A stretch of 57,599 bases of DNA from Rhodospirillaceae bacterium (GTDB taxonomy: Bacteria > Pseudomonadota > Alphaproteobacteria > UBA6615): positions 1-57,599 of the forward strand of contig JABJEK010000039.1 in NCBI GenBank assembly GCA_018702955.1, read 5' to 3'. This document shows, one piece after another, positions 33,419 to 44,701 of the stretch; the first letter of the stretch is position 1; the number at the start of each line of letters is the position of its first letter. A program made the translations under genes and the position numbers. The notes beneath the pieces are model-generated. The model searched no databases, was not told the origin of the DNA, and worked only from the letters and a program-made list of their open reading frames with translations.

Positions 33419-34435
33419 TTACAGCTGCATCAGCCGGTCCACGATCGGCGCCACGCCGTCACGAACCGGGTCAAGCGCGGGAATTTCGAACCGGTCCGAC
33501 AGTTGCAGCAACAAATCGGCCCGCGCGCCCGCACTGTCCATTGCCGACGTATTCACCGCGATGCCGACACATTGTGCACCCGGATTGGTCAACCGCGCGG
33601 CTGCCAGATGCCCGTCGATGCAGGACTCGATATCCGGCAACGCCTGGTGCGGCAAGCCGCGCATATGGGTGCGCGTCGGCTCATGACACAGCACCAGCGC
33701 GTCGGGCTGGGCGCCATGTACCAGCCCCATCGTCACCCCGGCGTAGGAGGGATGAAACAACGACCCCTGTCCCTCGACGAGGTCCCAATGGTCCGCGGCA
33801 TTGGCCGGCACAAGCCACTCGGTCGCGCCGGAAATGAAATCCGACACCACCGCATCGACCGAAACACCCGATCCGGCGATGAAAATGCCCGTCTGTCCCG
33901 TCGCGCGGAAGTCGCAATCCGCGCCGCGTTGGCGCATCTCCGCATCCACCGCCAGCGCGGTGTACATCTTGCCGACAGAGCAATCCGTCCCGACCGCCAG
34001 CAGGCGCTTACCCGACCGGCGCACACCGGTACCGACATCGAAGGTCTGGGTGGGATGGCGCACATCGAACAACTGGGCACCGTTTGAGCTCGCCGCCGCT
34101 GCGATCTCGGGAAGGTCGGCTATTTTTGCATGCAGACCCGAGGCCACATCCATCCCGGCCTCGATGGCGCGTAATATGGTCGAAATCCAGCTCTCGCTCA
34201 TCACACCGCCCCGGTTGGCCACCCCGATGACCAGGGTTCGCACCCCGGCCGCGGCCGCCGCGTCTATCGTCATGTCGGGCAGGCCGAGATCGGCGTTGCA
34301 GTTCTCGAGGCGCAGCTGGCCCAAACACCAGTCCCGTCGCCAGTGCACGATGCCTTGCGCGGTTTTCGCCGCCAGCTGGTCGGCCGCATCGCCAAGAAAC
34401 ATCAGATATGGATGTTCGATCTGCAAATCCGTCAC
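33419..34435 (-). CDS. dgcN: D-glutamate N-acetyltransferase DgcN (DUF1611 family)
   Basis: The protein has 338 residues from a GTG start; upstream frame is low-complexity and unlike the family. The N-terminal domain begins with YLMFLGDAADQLAAKTAQG. A P-loop-like GTDCSVGKMYTA stands at 149-160, then the TGQTGIFIAGSGVSVDAVVSDF segment, VEGQGSLFHPSYAGVT, and a C-terminal domain with LCHEPTRTHMRGLP. These are the conserved DUF1611 blocks. In the characterised pathway DgcN acetylates D-glutamate and passes it to DgcA. The gene overlaps no neighbour and is divergent from ggt with a 97-base gap that must hold both promoters. Confidence 0.85.
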   Translation of the reverse strand: MTDLQIEHPYLMFLGDAADQLAAKTAQGIVHWRRDWCLGQLRLENCNADLGLPDMTIDAAAAAGVRTLVIGVANRGGVMSESWISTILRAIEAGMDVASGLHAKIADLPEIAAAASSNGAQLFDVRHPTQTFDVGTGVRRSGKRLLAVGTDCSVGKMYTALAVDAEMRQRGADCDFRATGQTGIFIAGSGVSVDAVVSDFISGATEWLVPANAADHWDLVEGQGSLFHPSYAGVTMGLVHGAQPDALVLCHEPTRTHMRGLPHQALPDIESCIDGHLAAARLTNPGAQCVGIAVNTSAMDSAGARADLLLQLSDRFEIPALDPVRDGVAPIVDRLMQL

Positions 34436-34532
34436 TCCCTTCTGATCCGCCCGTTGATCTTGCGCGCGCGGTTGCTGCGCGCGCTGGCGGAGAGTTATTG
34501 TCCGCACTGAACCCGCGCGGAGAACGCCCCCA

Positions 34533-36356
34533 ATGTTTACCACACGACCGGAAATCCGTGGCACCTACGGCATGGTCGCCTCGACCCATTATCTGGCCAC
34601 GATGGCCGGCTGGCGCATGTTCGAAATTGGCGGGAACGCCTTCGACGCCGCGGTGGCGACCGGGCTCGCACTGCAGATCGTCCACCCCTATCAGAACGGC
34701 CCCGGCGGCGATCTGCCGATCGTCCTGCACGACGCGCGCACCGGCAAGGTCGAGGTGATCTGCGGCCAGGGCGTGTCACCGGCCGCGGCCAGCATCGAGG
34801 CTTACCGCAATCTCGGTCTGGACCTGGTACCCGGCACGGGCCTGCTCGCACCGTGCGTACCCGGCGCCTTCGGTGCCTGGATGCTGATGCTGCGCGACTA
34901 TGGCCGGCTTTCCCTGCGCGATGTGATCGAGCCCGCGATCGGCTATGCCCGCGACGGCTATGCCGTGGTGCCGATGATGAACACGATTATCGGCGGCGTC
35001 GAAGAGCTGTTCCGCACGGCCTGGCCCACATCGGCCGAGACATGGCTGGTCAACGGTGAAGCGCCGAAGGTCGGCTCCATGCACCGCACGCCGGTTGTCG
35101 GCGAGACCTATCAGCGGCTTCTGAACGAAGCCGAGGCCGCCGGCGGCGACCGCGAAGACACGATCGAGGCGGCGCGCCGCGTCTTCTACGAGGGCTTCAT
35201 CGCCGAGGAGATCGACGATTTCTGCCGGACCACCGAATGGCTGGATTCCACCGGCGAGGCCCATGGCGGGCTCCTGACCGGCGACGACATGGCGCGCTGG
35301 CGCGCCACCGTCGAGGAGCCGGCCACCTATGACTATGCGGGTTACACGGTCTGCAAGCCCGGCGTGTGGAGCCAGGGACCTGTGTTCCTGCAGCAGCTGG
35401 CGTTGCTGAAGGGCTTCGACATCGCGTCCATGGACCCGCTCGGTCCGGAGTTCATGCACACCCAAATCGAGTGCGCGAAGCTGGCGCTGGCCGACAGGGA
35501 GGCCTGGTACGGCGATCCCGTGGTCAACGACGTTCCGCTCGATACGCTCCTGTCCGACCCCTATAACGATGCGCGCCGCGCGATGGTCGGCGACACCGCG
35601 TCACTTGATTTCCTGCCGGGTGCCCCCGACGGCCGCAACCCGGCGTTGGCGGAGTTCACGATTTTCGACCCCCACGCCGCCGCGGCATCAGCACCCGGTG
35701 CCGGTGAGCCCAACGCCGCACAGGCCGGCGTCGGAGAACCGAACGCCGCGCCAACCAGTTCGAATGGCGACACGGTGCATTGCGACACCGTCGACCGGGA
35801 CGGCAACATGGTGGCCTGCATGCCCAGCGGTGGCTGGCTGCAATCCTCGCCGACGATCCCCTCGCTCGGCTTCTGCCTCGGCACACGCGCCCAGATGTTC
35901 TGGTTGCAGGAGGGCTACGCGACAACCCTGCAGCCGGGCATCCGCCCGCGCACCACGCTCAGCCCGACCCTGGCCATGCGTGACGGCGCACCCTCGCTCG
36001 CGTTCGGCACCCCGGGCGGCGACGCCCAGGACCAGTGGGCGCTCAGCATGTTCCTGCGCCACATCCACCACGGATACGACCTGCAGGCCGCCATCGACGC
36101 GCCCAATTTCCACACCGACCATCTCCCGTCGAGCTTCTACCCGCGCACCTTCCAACCCGGTGAAGTCAAAGCCGAAGGCCGCTTTGCCGACGCCACCATT
36201 GCTGCCATGCGTGCGCGCGGCCATCGCATGACGATGGTCGGCGACTGGGCATCCGGCCGGATGACGGCCGTGGGTCGCGAACGCGGCGAGCATGGCTGGT
36301 TCCTGAAGGGTGCTGCCCATCCACGGTTCCAGGAAGCCTACGCCGTTGGCCGGTAA
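34533..36356 (+). CDS. Gamma-glutamyltransferase family protein
   Basis: The protein has 607 residues. The large-subunit part shows MVASTHYLATMAGWRMFEIGGNAFDAAVATGLAL, NGPGGDLPIVLHD and PGAFGAWMLMLRDYGRLSL. The predicted self-cleavage nucleophile is T414 in GDTVHCDTVDRDG, giving a large subunit of about 413 residues and a small one of about 194; the small subunit keeps the SPTIPSLGF and GTPGGDAQDQW segments. Members cleave gamma-glutamyl bonds (glutathione, gamma-Glu peptides) or acylate amines. No signal peptide is seen, so it is probably cytoplasmic, similar to YwrD/7-ACA-acylase-like members. An Ala/Pro/Asn-rich insertion with a duplicated GEPNAA lies right before the cleavage site. Confidence 0.9.
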   Translation: MFTTRPEIRGTYGMVASTHYLATMAGWRMFEIGGNAFDAAVATGLALQIVHPYQNGPGGDLPIVLHDARTGKVEVICGQGVSPAAASIEAYRNLGLDLVPGTGLLAPCVPGAFGAWMLMLRDYGRLSLRDVIEPAIGYARDGYAVVPMMNTIIGGVEELFRTAWPTSAETWLVNGEAPKVGSMHRTPVVGETYQRLLNEAEAAGGDREDTIEAARRVFYEGFIAEEIDDFCRTTEWLDSTGEAHGGLLTGDDMARWRATVEEPATYDYAGYTVCKPGVWSQGPVFLQQLALLKGFDIASMDPLGPEFMHTQIECAKLALADREAWYGDPVVNDVPLDTLLSDPYNDARRAMVGDTASLDFLPGAPDGRNPALAEFTIFDPHAAAASAPGAGEPNAAQAGVGEPNAAPTSSNGDTVHCDTVDRDGNMVACMPSGGWLQSSPTIPSLGFCLGTRAQMFWLQEGYATTLQPGIRPRTTLSPTLAMRDGAPSLAFGTPGGDAQDQWALSMFLRHIHHGYDLQAAIDAPNFHTDHLPSSFYPRTFQPGEVKAEGRFADATIAAMRARGHRMTMVGDWASGRMTAVGRERGEHGWFLKGAAHPRFQEAYAVGR

Positions 36357-36407
36357 CCGGGCCGGCAGGAAGGCCGGCAATCGGGCCGCTCACCCGATGC
36401 ACCGTCG

Positions 36408-37772
36408 ATGACCGCGTCCGAGCCCGGTCCTGCGTCCGAGCACAATGGGCTGACCGACCGCCTGCGTCGCGGGCCCTATGGCCGCATCTGGCAAATCTCC
36501 TGGCCGACGATCCTGTCGAACCTGACCGTCCCGATGCTCGGCGCAGTGGACACGGCCGTGATGGGCCACCTGCCCGATCCGGCCTATATCGGCGGTGTCG
36601 CGGTTGGCGCCATGATCTTCTCCTTCCTGTACTGGGGCTTCGGCTTCCTGCGCATGGGCACGACCGGGTTTGTCGCCCAGGCGCACGGGCGCGGCGACGG
36701 CGATGAAATCCGCGCCGTGCTCGCACGCGCGCTCATGATCGGTCTCACGGCCGCCCTCGTGCTCCTGATCCTGCAACATCCTCTTCGTCTCGGCGCGTTG
36801 CAGATACTCGACGCCGCACCCGATGTGGAACGGCTCGCACAGGGTTACTTCGACACTCGCATCTGGGGCGCCCCGGCGACGCTTGCCAACTACGCGGTCC
36901 TGGGCTGGATGCTGGGTATGCAGTTCGCACGCGCCGCGTTGCTGGTTCAGATCGTCATCAACGGCTTGAATGCCGCACTCGATATCTGGTTCGTCGTCGA
37001 CCTGGGTTGGGGGATCGAGGGGGTCGCCCTGGCCACCGCGCTGGCCCAGTACACGGGTGCAATCCTGGGCCTGGCACTGATCGCATTGCGGCTGCGGCGC
37101 ATCGACGGAATATGGGACCGGATACGAATTTTCGACCTTGCCGAACTCACCAGCCTGTTTCGCGTCAGCCGCGATATCTTCATCCGCACCCTGGCGATGA
37201 TTTTCGCCTGGTCGCTTTTGACGTGGACCGGCGCGCGGATGGGCACCAACGTCCTCGCCGCCAACGCCTTGCTGATGAACTTCCAGTCCTTTCTCGCACA
37301 CGGCCTGGACGGCTTCGCGCACGCCACATCGGCGCTCGTCGGCGAAGCCGTTGGCGCAAAAAACCGGCGCCTCCTGCGCGACACAGTCATCGCGGCCACA
37401 TTCATGGCGGCCGGCGTGGCGGTCGCCTACGCGCTCGTCTATGCCATCTTCGGCGCGCACCTGCTGGCGCTTCTGACCGACATCGAGCCGCTGCGAGAAT
37501 TCGCCGGCAGCTTCCTGCCCTGGATGGCGCTGTCTCCCCTGTTGTCGGTGTGGTCGTATCAGCTCGACGGCATTTTCATCGGCGCCACACGTGCAGCCGA
37601 GATGCGCAACGCCATGCTCGTTTCCGTGGCGCTGTATACCGTCGCGATCTTCACCTTGCCCACATACATGGGTAATCACGGCCTTTGGGCATCTGTGATG
37701 CTGTTCATGGTGCTGCGTGCCGTTACCCTCGCCGCCTTCTATCCAAGGATCGAGCGAATGGTGGCGGAATAG
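36408..37772 (+). CDS. MATE-family efflux transporter (DinF-like)
   Basis: The 454-residue protein has twelve hydrophobic spans in two repeats: the first begins IWQISWPTILSNLTVPMLGAVDTAVMGHL and the second near LFRVSRDIFIRTLAMIFAWSLL. The conserved GFLRMGTTGFVAQAHGRGD and HATSALVGEAVGAKN segments are MATE hallmarks. It would export a cationic drug or metabolite using a Na+ or H+ gradient. It starts 51 bases after the gamma-glutamyltransferase on the same strand, so the two may share a transcript. The ribosome binding site is weak. The substrate is unknown. Confidence 0.9.
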   Translation: MTASEPGPASEHNGLTDRLRRGPYGRIWQISWPTILSNLTVPMLGAVDTAVMGHLPDPAYIGGVAVGAMIFSFLYWGFGFLRMGTTGFVAQAHGRGDGDEIRAVLARALMIGLTAALVLLILQHPLRLGALQILDAAPDVERLAQGYFDTRIWGAPATLANYAVLGWMLGMQFARAALLVQIVINGLNAALDIWFVVDLGWGIEGVALATALAQYTGAILGLALIALRLRRIDGIWDRIRIFDLAELTSLFRVSRDIFIRTLAMIFAWSLLTWTGARMGTNVLAANALLMNFQSFLAHGLDGFAHATSALVGEAVGAKNRRLLRDTVIAATFMAAGVAVAYALVYAIFGAHLLALLTDIEPLREFAGSFLPWMALSPLLSVWSYQLDGIFIGATRAAEMRNAMLVSVALYTVAIFTLPTYMGNHGLWASVMLFMVLRAVTLAAFYPRIERMVAE

Positions 37773-37831
37773 TGGCAAATGACTGATACTGTTACAAAAA
37801 ATTTATCAAAACCCATTGATCGAATGTTGAC

Positions 37832-37877
37832 ACGAACCGCGACGTGTCTGCATCTTGCCCGGGCGTCGGCGGTTCGT
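37832..37877. promoter_or_regulatory. Long inverted repeat upstream of the M23 peptidase gene
   Basis: ACGAACCGC-GACG (37832-37844) can pair with CGTC-(G)-GCGGTTCGT (37864-37877), a 13-bp stem with one bulged base and a 19-base loop. It lies 45 bases before the TTG start and 60 bases after the MATE stop. A TTGACA element at 37827-37832 overlaps its left arm. It could be a terminator without U-tract, an operator or a leader structure. Confidence 0.4.
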
Positions 37878-37921
37878 TTCAGTGATTCGCCGACATTTGA
37901 TTCGGGTAAGGGAACCGGCGC

Positions 37922-39268
37922 TTGAAGTTCGACCTGCGTAAAAAGCCTGCATTGTTGGCGATCACGGCCGCCGTGATCGTGCTTCCTGCTGCCGCGTTCA
38001 TCGTCGGCACCGTGAGTGGAACGGACCCCGTCCCGCAAGTTTCCACGAGTGCGGCGGCGGCCACACCGCCGGCCATTCCAGCACTTGTCGTGGAACCGGA
38101 GCCCCCCGGCCCGTTGGTGCACACCGTGGAGATCGAGAACGGCGACAACCTCATGGAGGTGCTCGTCAAGGCGGGGGCGGAACGCGCCGACGCGTACACG
38201 GCGATCCAGTCCCTGAAGGGCGTCTATGATCCACGACGCGATCTGCGTGTCGGCGACGAACTGCAAATCACCCTCGGCCCCGCGACAGACATCTCGCGCG
38301 TCGCCGAAACACCCGACTACAAGCTTTCGTCCCTCCGACTGCCGGTCACGTATGACCGCGAAGTCGAGGTCGAGCGCGCGGATGGTGATGATTTCGTCGC
38401 CCGTGAAATTGAACTCCCGCTCACCACCGAACTCGTCCGCGTCTCCGGCGCGATTGATTCCAGCCTCTTCGTAAACGGCCGTGATGCCGGCATTCCGATC
38501 TCGGTCCTGATCGAACTGATCCGTATCTACAGCTTCGATGTCGATTTCCAGCGCGACATCTGGAGCGGTGATGCGTTCGAGATCATGTTCGAGCGCCAGC
38601 GAAACGAAGACGATGCCGTCGTCAACAATGGCGACATTCACTATGCCAAGCTCACCCTGCGCGGAACCGGCCTGCCTTTCTACCGTTTCGAGACCTCGAA
38701 GGGCACGATCGACTATTTCAACGAAAAGGGTGAAAGCGTCCGCAAGGCATTGATGAAAACCCCACTCGACGGCGCACGTCTGTCGTCACGCTTCGGCAAC
38801 CGGAAACATCCGATCCTGGGATATACCCGCCTCCACGCAGGGGTGGATTTTGCCGCGCCAACCGGCACGCCGATCTATGCCGCCGGCGACGGCACCGTCG
38901 AGGTCGCGAGTAACAAAGGCGGCTACGGCAAATACATCCGCATTCGCCACAACGGCACCTACTCCACCGCCTATGCCCATCTGAACGGATATGCGCGCGG
39001 CGTGGGTTCGGGCAAGCGCGTGCGCCAGGGACAGGTCATCGGATATGTCGGGACGACCGGCAGCTCCACGGGGCCCCATCTGCACTACGAAATTCATCGC
39101 GACGGCAAACAGATCAACCCGCTGGGGCTGAAGCTGCCGAGCGGCGAGAAGCTCAAGGGTGATCGCCTCGCGACGTTCCAGAGCCTGCGCGAATCAGTGG
39201 ATGCGCGTTACGCGTCCCTCGCGCCACCGGCGTTGTCTGCAACCGCTGACAAATCGCTTACGGATTAA
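37922..39268 (+). CDS. M23-family metallopeptidase (peptidoglycan endopeptidase)
   Basis: The protein has 448 residues from a TTG start with AAGGGA upstream. A basic start and membrane segment (PALLAITAAVIVLPAAAFIVG) export or anchor it. An OapA/LysM-like region near 80-130 (VEIENGDNLMEVLVKAGA) may bind peptidoglycan. The LytM/M23 domain is at about 285-400, with zinc ligands H305 and D309 in RLHAGVDFAAP and H386 and H388 in GPHLHYE. All catalytic residues are present, so it should be an active DD-endopeptidase cutting cross-links in the periplasm. It resembles MepM/ShyA-type proteins. Its end overlaps the convergent anti-sigma gene by 11 bases. Confidence 0.92.
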   Translation: MKFDLRKKPALLAITAAVIVLPAAAFIVGTVSGTDPVPQVSTSAAAATPPAIPALVVEPEPPGPLVHTVEIENGDNLMEVLVKAGAERADAYTAIQSLKGVYDPRRDLRVGDELQITLGPATDISRVAETPDYKLSSLRLPVTYDREVEVERADGDDFVAREIELPLTTELVRVSGAIDSSLFVNGRDAGIPISVLIELIRIYSFDVDFQRDIWSGDAFEIMFERQRNEDDAVVNNGDIHYAKLTLRGTGLPFYRFETSKGTIDYFNEKGESVRKALMKTPLDGARLSSRFGNRKHPILGYTRLHAGVDFAAPTGTPIYAAGDGTVEVASNKGGYGKYIRIRHNGTYSTAYAHLNGYARGVGSGKRVRQGQVIGYVGTTGSSTGPHLHYEIHRDGKQINPLGLKLPSGEKLKGDRLATFQSLRESVDARYASLAPPALSATADKSLTD

Positions 39269-40025
39269 GTTCCTGATAGGTCGCGCGGGCCAGTGTCAGC
39301 AAGCGATCCCGCTCGCCACGCCCAATAAGCACATAGGCCAGCGGCCCGTCCTTCCACCAGAACGCCGAGACATCGTCATACTCGGTGAAGCGGAAAGCCG
39401 TCTCGCCACCCGCCAGGTTCTGTTCGACATAGAGCGTCAGCCGCTCACCCGATTCCGCCTCGTACATGAATTGCGCCGCCGGGCCCGCGTCTTCCGCCGG
39501 CAATAGACGCCCACCCACAAGGCGATAACCCTCGCCATCCAGATTGGGCGCACGCAACGGCGCATTCAGGCGTTTTGAGAGCCAGGCCACGAGGTGAGCC
39601 TCGTCACTCGCGGGCACTTCGACGGCATGGCGCACCTCGCGCGCGTACATCTGGTGCGCCTTGACCGCACCACGCGCCAGGCTGGCGTTCGGGTCTTCGC
39701 CCGGGCCCACGGCTTCATTTGCAAACCAGCCGCCGGCCGCGCCCACAGCGATGAGTGCGACCATGGCCGCCACACGCCAGACCGGACTGCGGGCCATCGC
39801 GGGCGCCCCGACCTTCTGGAATCGCGCGGGGATCGGCCGCTCCGAGAGAGGCCCATAAACCCGCTCGATGGCGCTCGAGATGTCGCGCAATTCCGCAACC
39901 CGCGCCGCCTCATCGGGGTTCCCCGACAGCCAGGCTTCTATTTCGGCACGACGACCGGGATCCAGGCGACCGTCAACCAGCGCCTGTATCTCGTCCTCGG
40001 TGGGAATTTCAGGAAGATCACTCAC
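39258..40025 (-). CDS. Anti-sigma factor, membrane-anchored
   Basis: The protein has 255 residues from a GTG start with GGAGAA upstream. The N-terminal 60 residues (DEIQALVDGRLDPGRRAEIEAWLSG) form an anti-sigma helical domain, but the zinc-finger HxxxCxxC motif is absent. One membrane span lies near 83-101 (VWRVAAMVALIAVGAAGGW), and the periplasmic domain of about 150 residues should sense a signal. The start overlaps the ECF sigma stop by 4 bases, the usual coupling of sigma and its inhibitor. Release may occur by regulated proteolysis or conformational change; the signal is unknown. Confidence 0.88.
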   Translation of the reverse strand: MSDLPEIPTEDEIQALVDGRLDPGRRAEIEAWLSGNPDEAARVAELRDISSAIERVYGPLSERPIPARFQKVGAPAMARSPVWRVAAMVALIAVGAAGGWFANEAVGPGEDPNASLARGAVKAHQMYAREVRHAVEVPASDEAHLVAWLSKRLNAPLRAPNLDGEGYRLVGGRLLPAEDAGPAAQFMYEAESGERLTLYVEQNLAGGETAFRFTEYDDVSAFWWKDGPLAYVLIGRGERDRLLTLARATYQELNP

Positions 40026-40537
40026 GTTATTCTCCGTCCACTCTCTCGTGTTTCCCCCCAACTCGCCGCCCGCACCTTCTCGCGTGCACGCGACAGACGA
40101 GACATCACCGTTCCGATAGGAACGCCGGTGATGTCGGCCGTTTCGTCGTAACTGAAGCCCTCCATCGTCACCAGCAACAGGGTCTGGCGCTGCGGGTCGG
40201 GCAATTCCTGGATGGCCGCGGTCACCTCGCGGAGCTGAATCCGGTCCGCCTGATTCGGCGGCACGGCCATCGCCGGAAAATAATCCTGAATCTCGACAAC
40301 ATCCGGTCGCGCCACCGCGCGCGCCACGTCGTTGACGTAAATATTGTGCAGGATAGTGAACAGCCAGCCGCGCAGATTCCCGGGGCGCCGCCACAAATGC
40401 CAGCGGCTCATCGCGCGTTCGAGGCAATCCTGCACCAGATCGTCCGCCCGCGGCTCGTCATGACGCAACAGCACCAGCGCATAGCGGCGCAGGCTGGGTA
40501 TATGCGTTTCGACGAGCTCGAACGAACTGCGTTTCAT
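40022..40537 (-). CDS. ECF-family RNA polymerase sigma factor
   Basis: The protein has 171 residues. Region 2 (RADDLVQDCLERAMSRWHLWRRPGNLRGWLFTILHNIYVND) binds the -10 element and core polymerase; region 4 (LREVTAAIQELPDPQRQTLLLVTMEGFSYDETADITGVPIGTVMSRLSRAREKV) binds the -35 element. There is no region 1 or 3, as expected for an ECF factor. GGAGAT precedes the ATG. It is held by the anti-sigma factor encoded directly after it. The likely regulon is extracytoplasmic stress; the M23 peptidase gene is a candidate neighbour target, which is inference from position. Confidence 0.93.
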   Translation of the reverse strand: MKRSSFELVETHIPSLRRYALVLLRHDEPRADDLVQDCLERAMSRWHLWRRPGNLRGWLFTILHNIYVNDVARAVARPDVVEIQDYFPAMAVPPNQADRIQLREVTAAIQELPDPQRQTLLLVTMEGFSYDETADITGVPIGTVMSRLSRAREKVRAASWGETRESGRRIT

Positions 40538-40873
40538 TCCAAATCTCCGCCCCCCTTATACAACATGAGCACACGAATGCGGCGGCGGGCGGTGAAGTTG
40601 AGGGATATCACCGTCCGCCACCTTTCGGGGGTTTTCGCCGGCAAGTTCGGCACGCTCCGGAACTGTATGGAAAGGGACTTGGGGATCAGGTCCCTGACCG
40701 GCCCATGAGCGGGATCAGAAGAATCGCCGGATGACCGCGCACGCGGAGTGTTTCCGGTTTCCCGGCCCCACCCTGCACACGGTCACCCGACCGCCTACTT
40801 GCCTAGGCACATCATCAACAGGTGGGTTGCGGGTTTATTCCCCAAAAAAAGGGAACAGCGCCGGAAAAACCCG
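40538..40873. other. 336-base region without a gene
   Basis: Between the ECF sigma gene and the lipase-like gene I find no convincing reading frame with a ribosome binding site. It must hold the ECF promoter, read leftward, and the 3' end of the lipase message. A TTCCC-A7-GGGAA repeat at about 40837-40854 is the only visible structure, with no proper U-tract. Confidence 0.6.
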
Positions 40874-41902
40874 TCAGCTGAGGGTCAGGTAGAAAAGCAG
40901 CCGCATCAAGGCCGTCTGGTCGATCGGCGCGACCAGCCCCGGTGAAACGATACCGGTATGGTCGAGCCCTTCCAGAATGATCGATCTTGGACAGATTTCG
41001 ATCGCTGAGCGAACCGGCACCAGACCGTCGCCGGGAACATCGTTGTCATGCATCCAAATCAGCGTCGGATAGCTCCAGGACGTCGGCCGCGCGAAGTTAC
41101 CGGGATCGGCAACATAGGTCGCCACGCAGAGCACCGGCACCGTTTCGAGCACCGCCGCGATCTCGCTCTTATTCTCTTCCAGATAGGCTTCACGCGCCGC
41201 GGTCGTGAGATCGGTCAGAGATTCGCCCCGCCCACCGAGAACCGACAACACCGCATCCATCAGTTCGGGCAATCCGGAGACATCACGCGCCAGATCGGCG
41301 ACCGGGGAACCGCTAAACGGCGACTGCATCGCGATCCAGCACGCCACGCGTTCGCGCTGATCAGGGGTCGCCCGACGCAAATACTCCATCACGTCGAGCC
41401 CACCCTTGCTGTGGGTTACGAAGCAGATCGGGGATGTCCCGTCTCCGACAATCGGGACGAGCCGATCCGCATTTGCCGCGACGGTATCTTCGGTCTCGAC
41501 ATCCGCGATCTCGGCGTCGATGCCCTCTTCGGCCAGCCAATTGTAGATTCCGGCCATATAGCCAAGACCGTCGCCAAGTTTGACCGTCGGGATGACAGCA
41601 TCGCTCAGATAGGATGGTACGAAGATGACGCGCATGCCATCGAACCGGTCCCGGATATCTTCAAAACGCGGTTCGACCCGCGCCGCATCCAGGTGACCGC
41701 CAACAAGAAACTCTCCGAGACGACCGCCCTGATCGCCCGCCACATCGGGAAGTCCCGGCGGGGGCATGGCTATCGCGTGCCGCTGCTGCGCGCCGACCGT
41801 GGAGAAGTAGCCCACAACGGCCACAACGACGAACAACGGCACGAGAATCAGCAACCCGCCACGAGTCAGCCAACGGAGCCTAAGCGAGGATTGTTCTGTC
41901 AT
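40874..41902 (-). CDS. Lipase-like alpha/beta-hydrolase, membrane-anchored
   Basis: The protein has 342 residues. A basic N terminus and one membrane helix (about 14-34, GGLLILVPLFVVVAVVGYF) anchor it with the domain outside. The nucleophile elbow is THSKGG (S165), a variant of GxSxG with histidine in the first glycine place, as in many lipases and PGAP1-like proteins. A following DNDVPGDGLVPVRS supplies the acid and GLDHTGIV the catalytic histidine. The fold is secure and the triad looks complete; the substrate (lipid or ester) is not known. It precedes clpB on the opposite side of a short gap. Confidence 0.82.
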   Translation of the reverse strand: MTEQSSLRLRWLTRGGLLILVPLFVVVAVVGYFSTVGAQQRHAIAMPPPGLPDVAGDQGGRLGEFLVGGHLDAARVEPRFEDIRDRFDGMRVIFVPSYLSDAVIPTVKLGDGLGYMAGIYNWLAEEGIDAEIADVETEDTVAANADRLVPIVGDGTSPICFVTHSKGGLDVMEYLRRATPDQRERVACWIAMQSPFSGSPVADLARDVSGLPELMDAVLSVLGGRGESLTDLTTAAREAYLEENKSEIAAVLETVPVLCVATYVADPGNFARPTSWSYPTLIWMHDNDVPGDGLVPVRSAIEICPRSIILEGLDHTGIVSPGLVAPIDQTALMRLLFYLTLS

Positions 41903-41945
41903 CAGTCACACCTCCACACTTGTTGCGCGGCGTGCAGGTTGCCCG

Positions 41946-44543
<2,598 letters not shown>

Positions 44544-44669
44544 GTTCCACTCCTCGAACAACCCCCTCGCATGAGGCGGGCATGGACGGCGAACCCGATT
44601 TCGGCATTCGCCACAAGGACACGCTGGCGGCCCGCCATCTGGATGCACGAGCCTATCCGCGTCCTTGAG

Positions 44670-44697
44670 ATATGGTGTTGCCACGGCGCAACACAAG
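44670..44697 (-). promoter_or_regulatory. Candidate heat-shock (sigma-32) promoter of clpB
   Basis: On the minus strand CTTGTG (44697-44692) and CACCATAT (44677-44670, 7 of 8 to CCCCATNT) are separated by 14 bases, within the sigma-32 spacing range. The message would start near 44662, giving a leader of about 120 bases. The call also rests on clpB being a typical RpoH-dependent gene. Confidence 0.55.
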
Positions 44698-44701
44698 GCC
44701 T

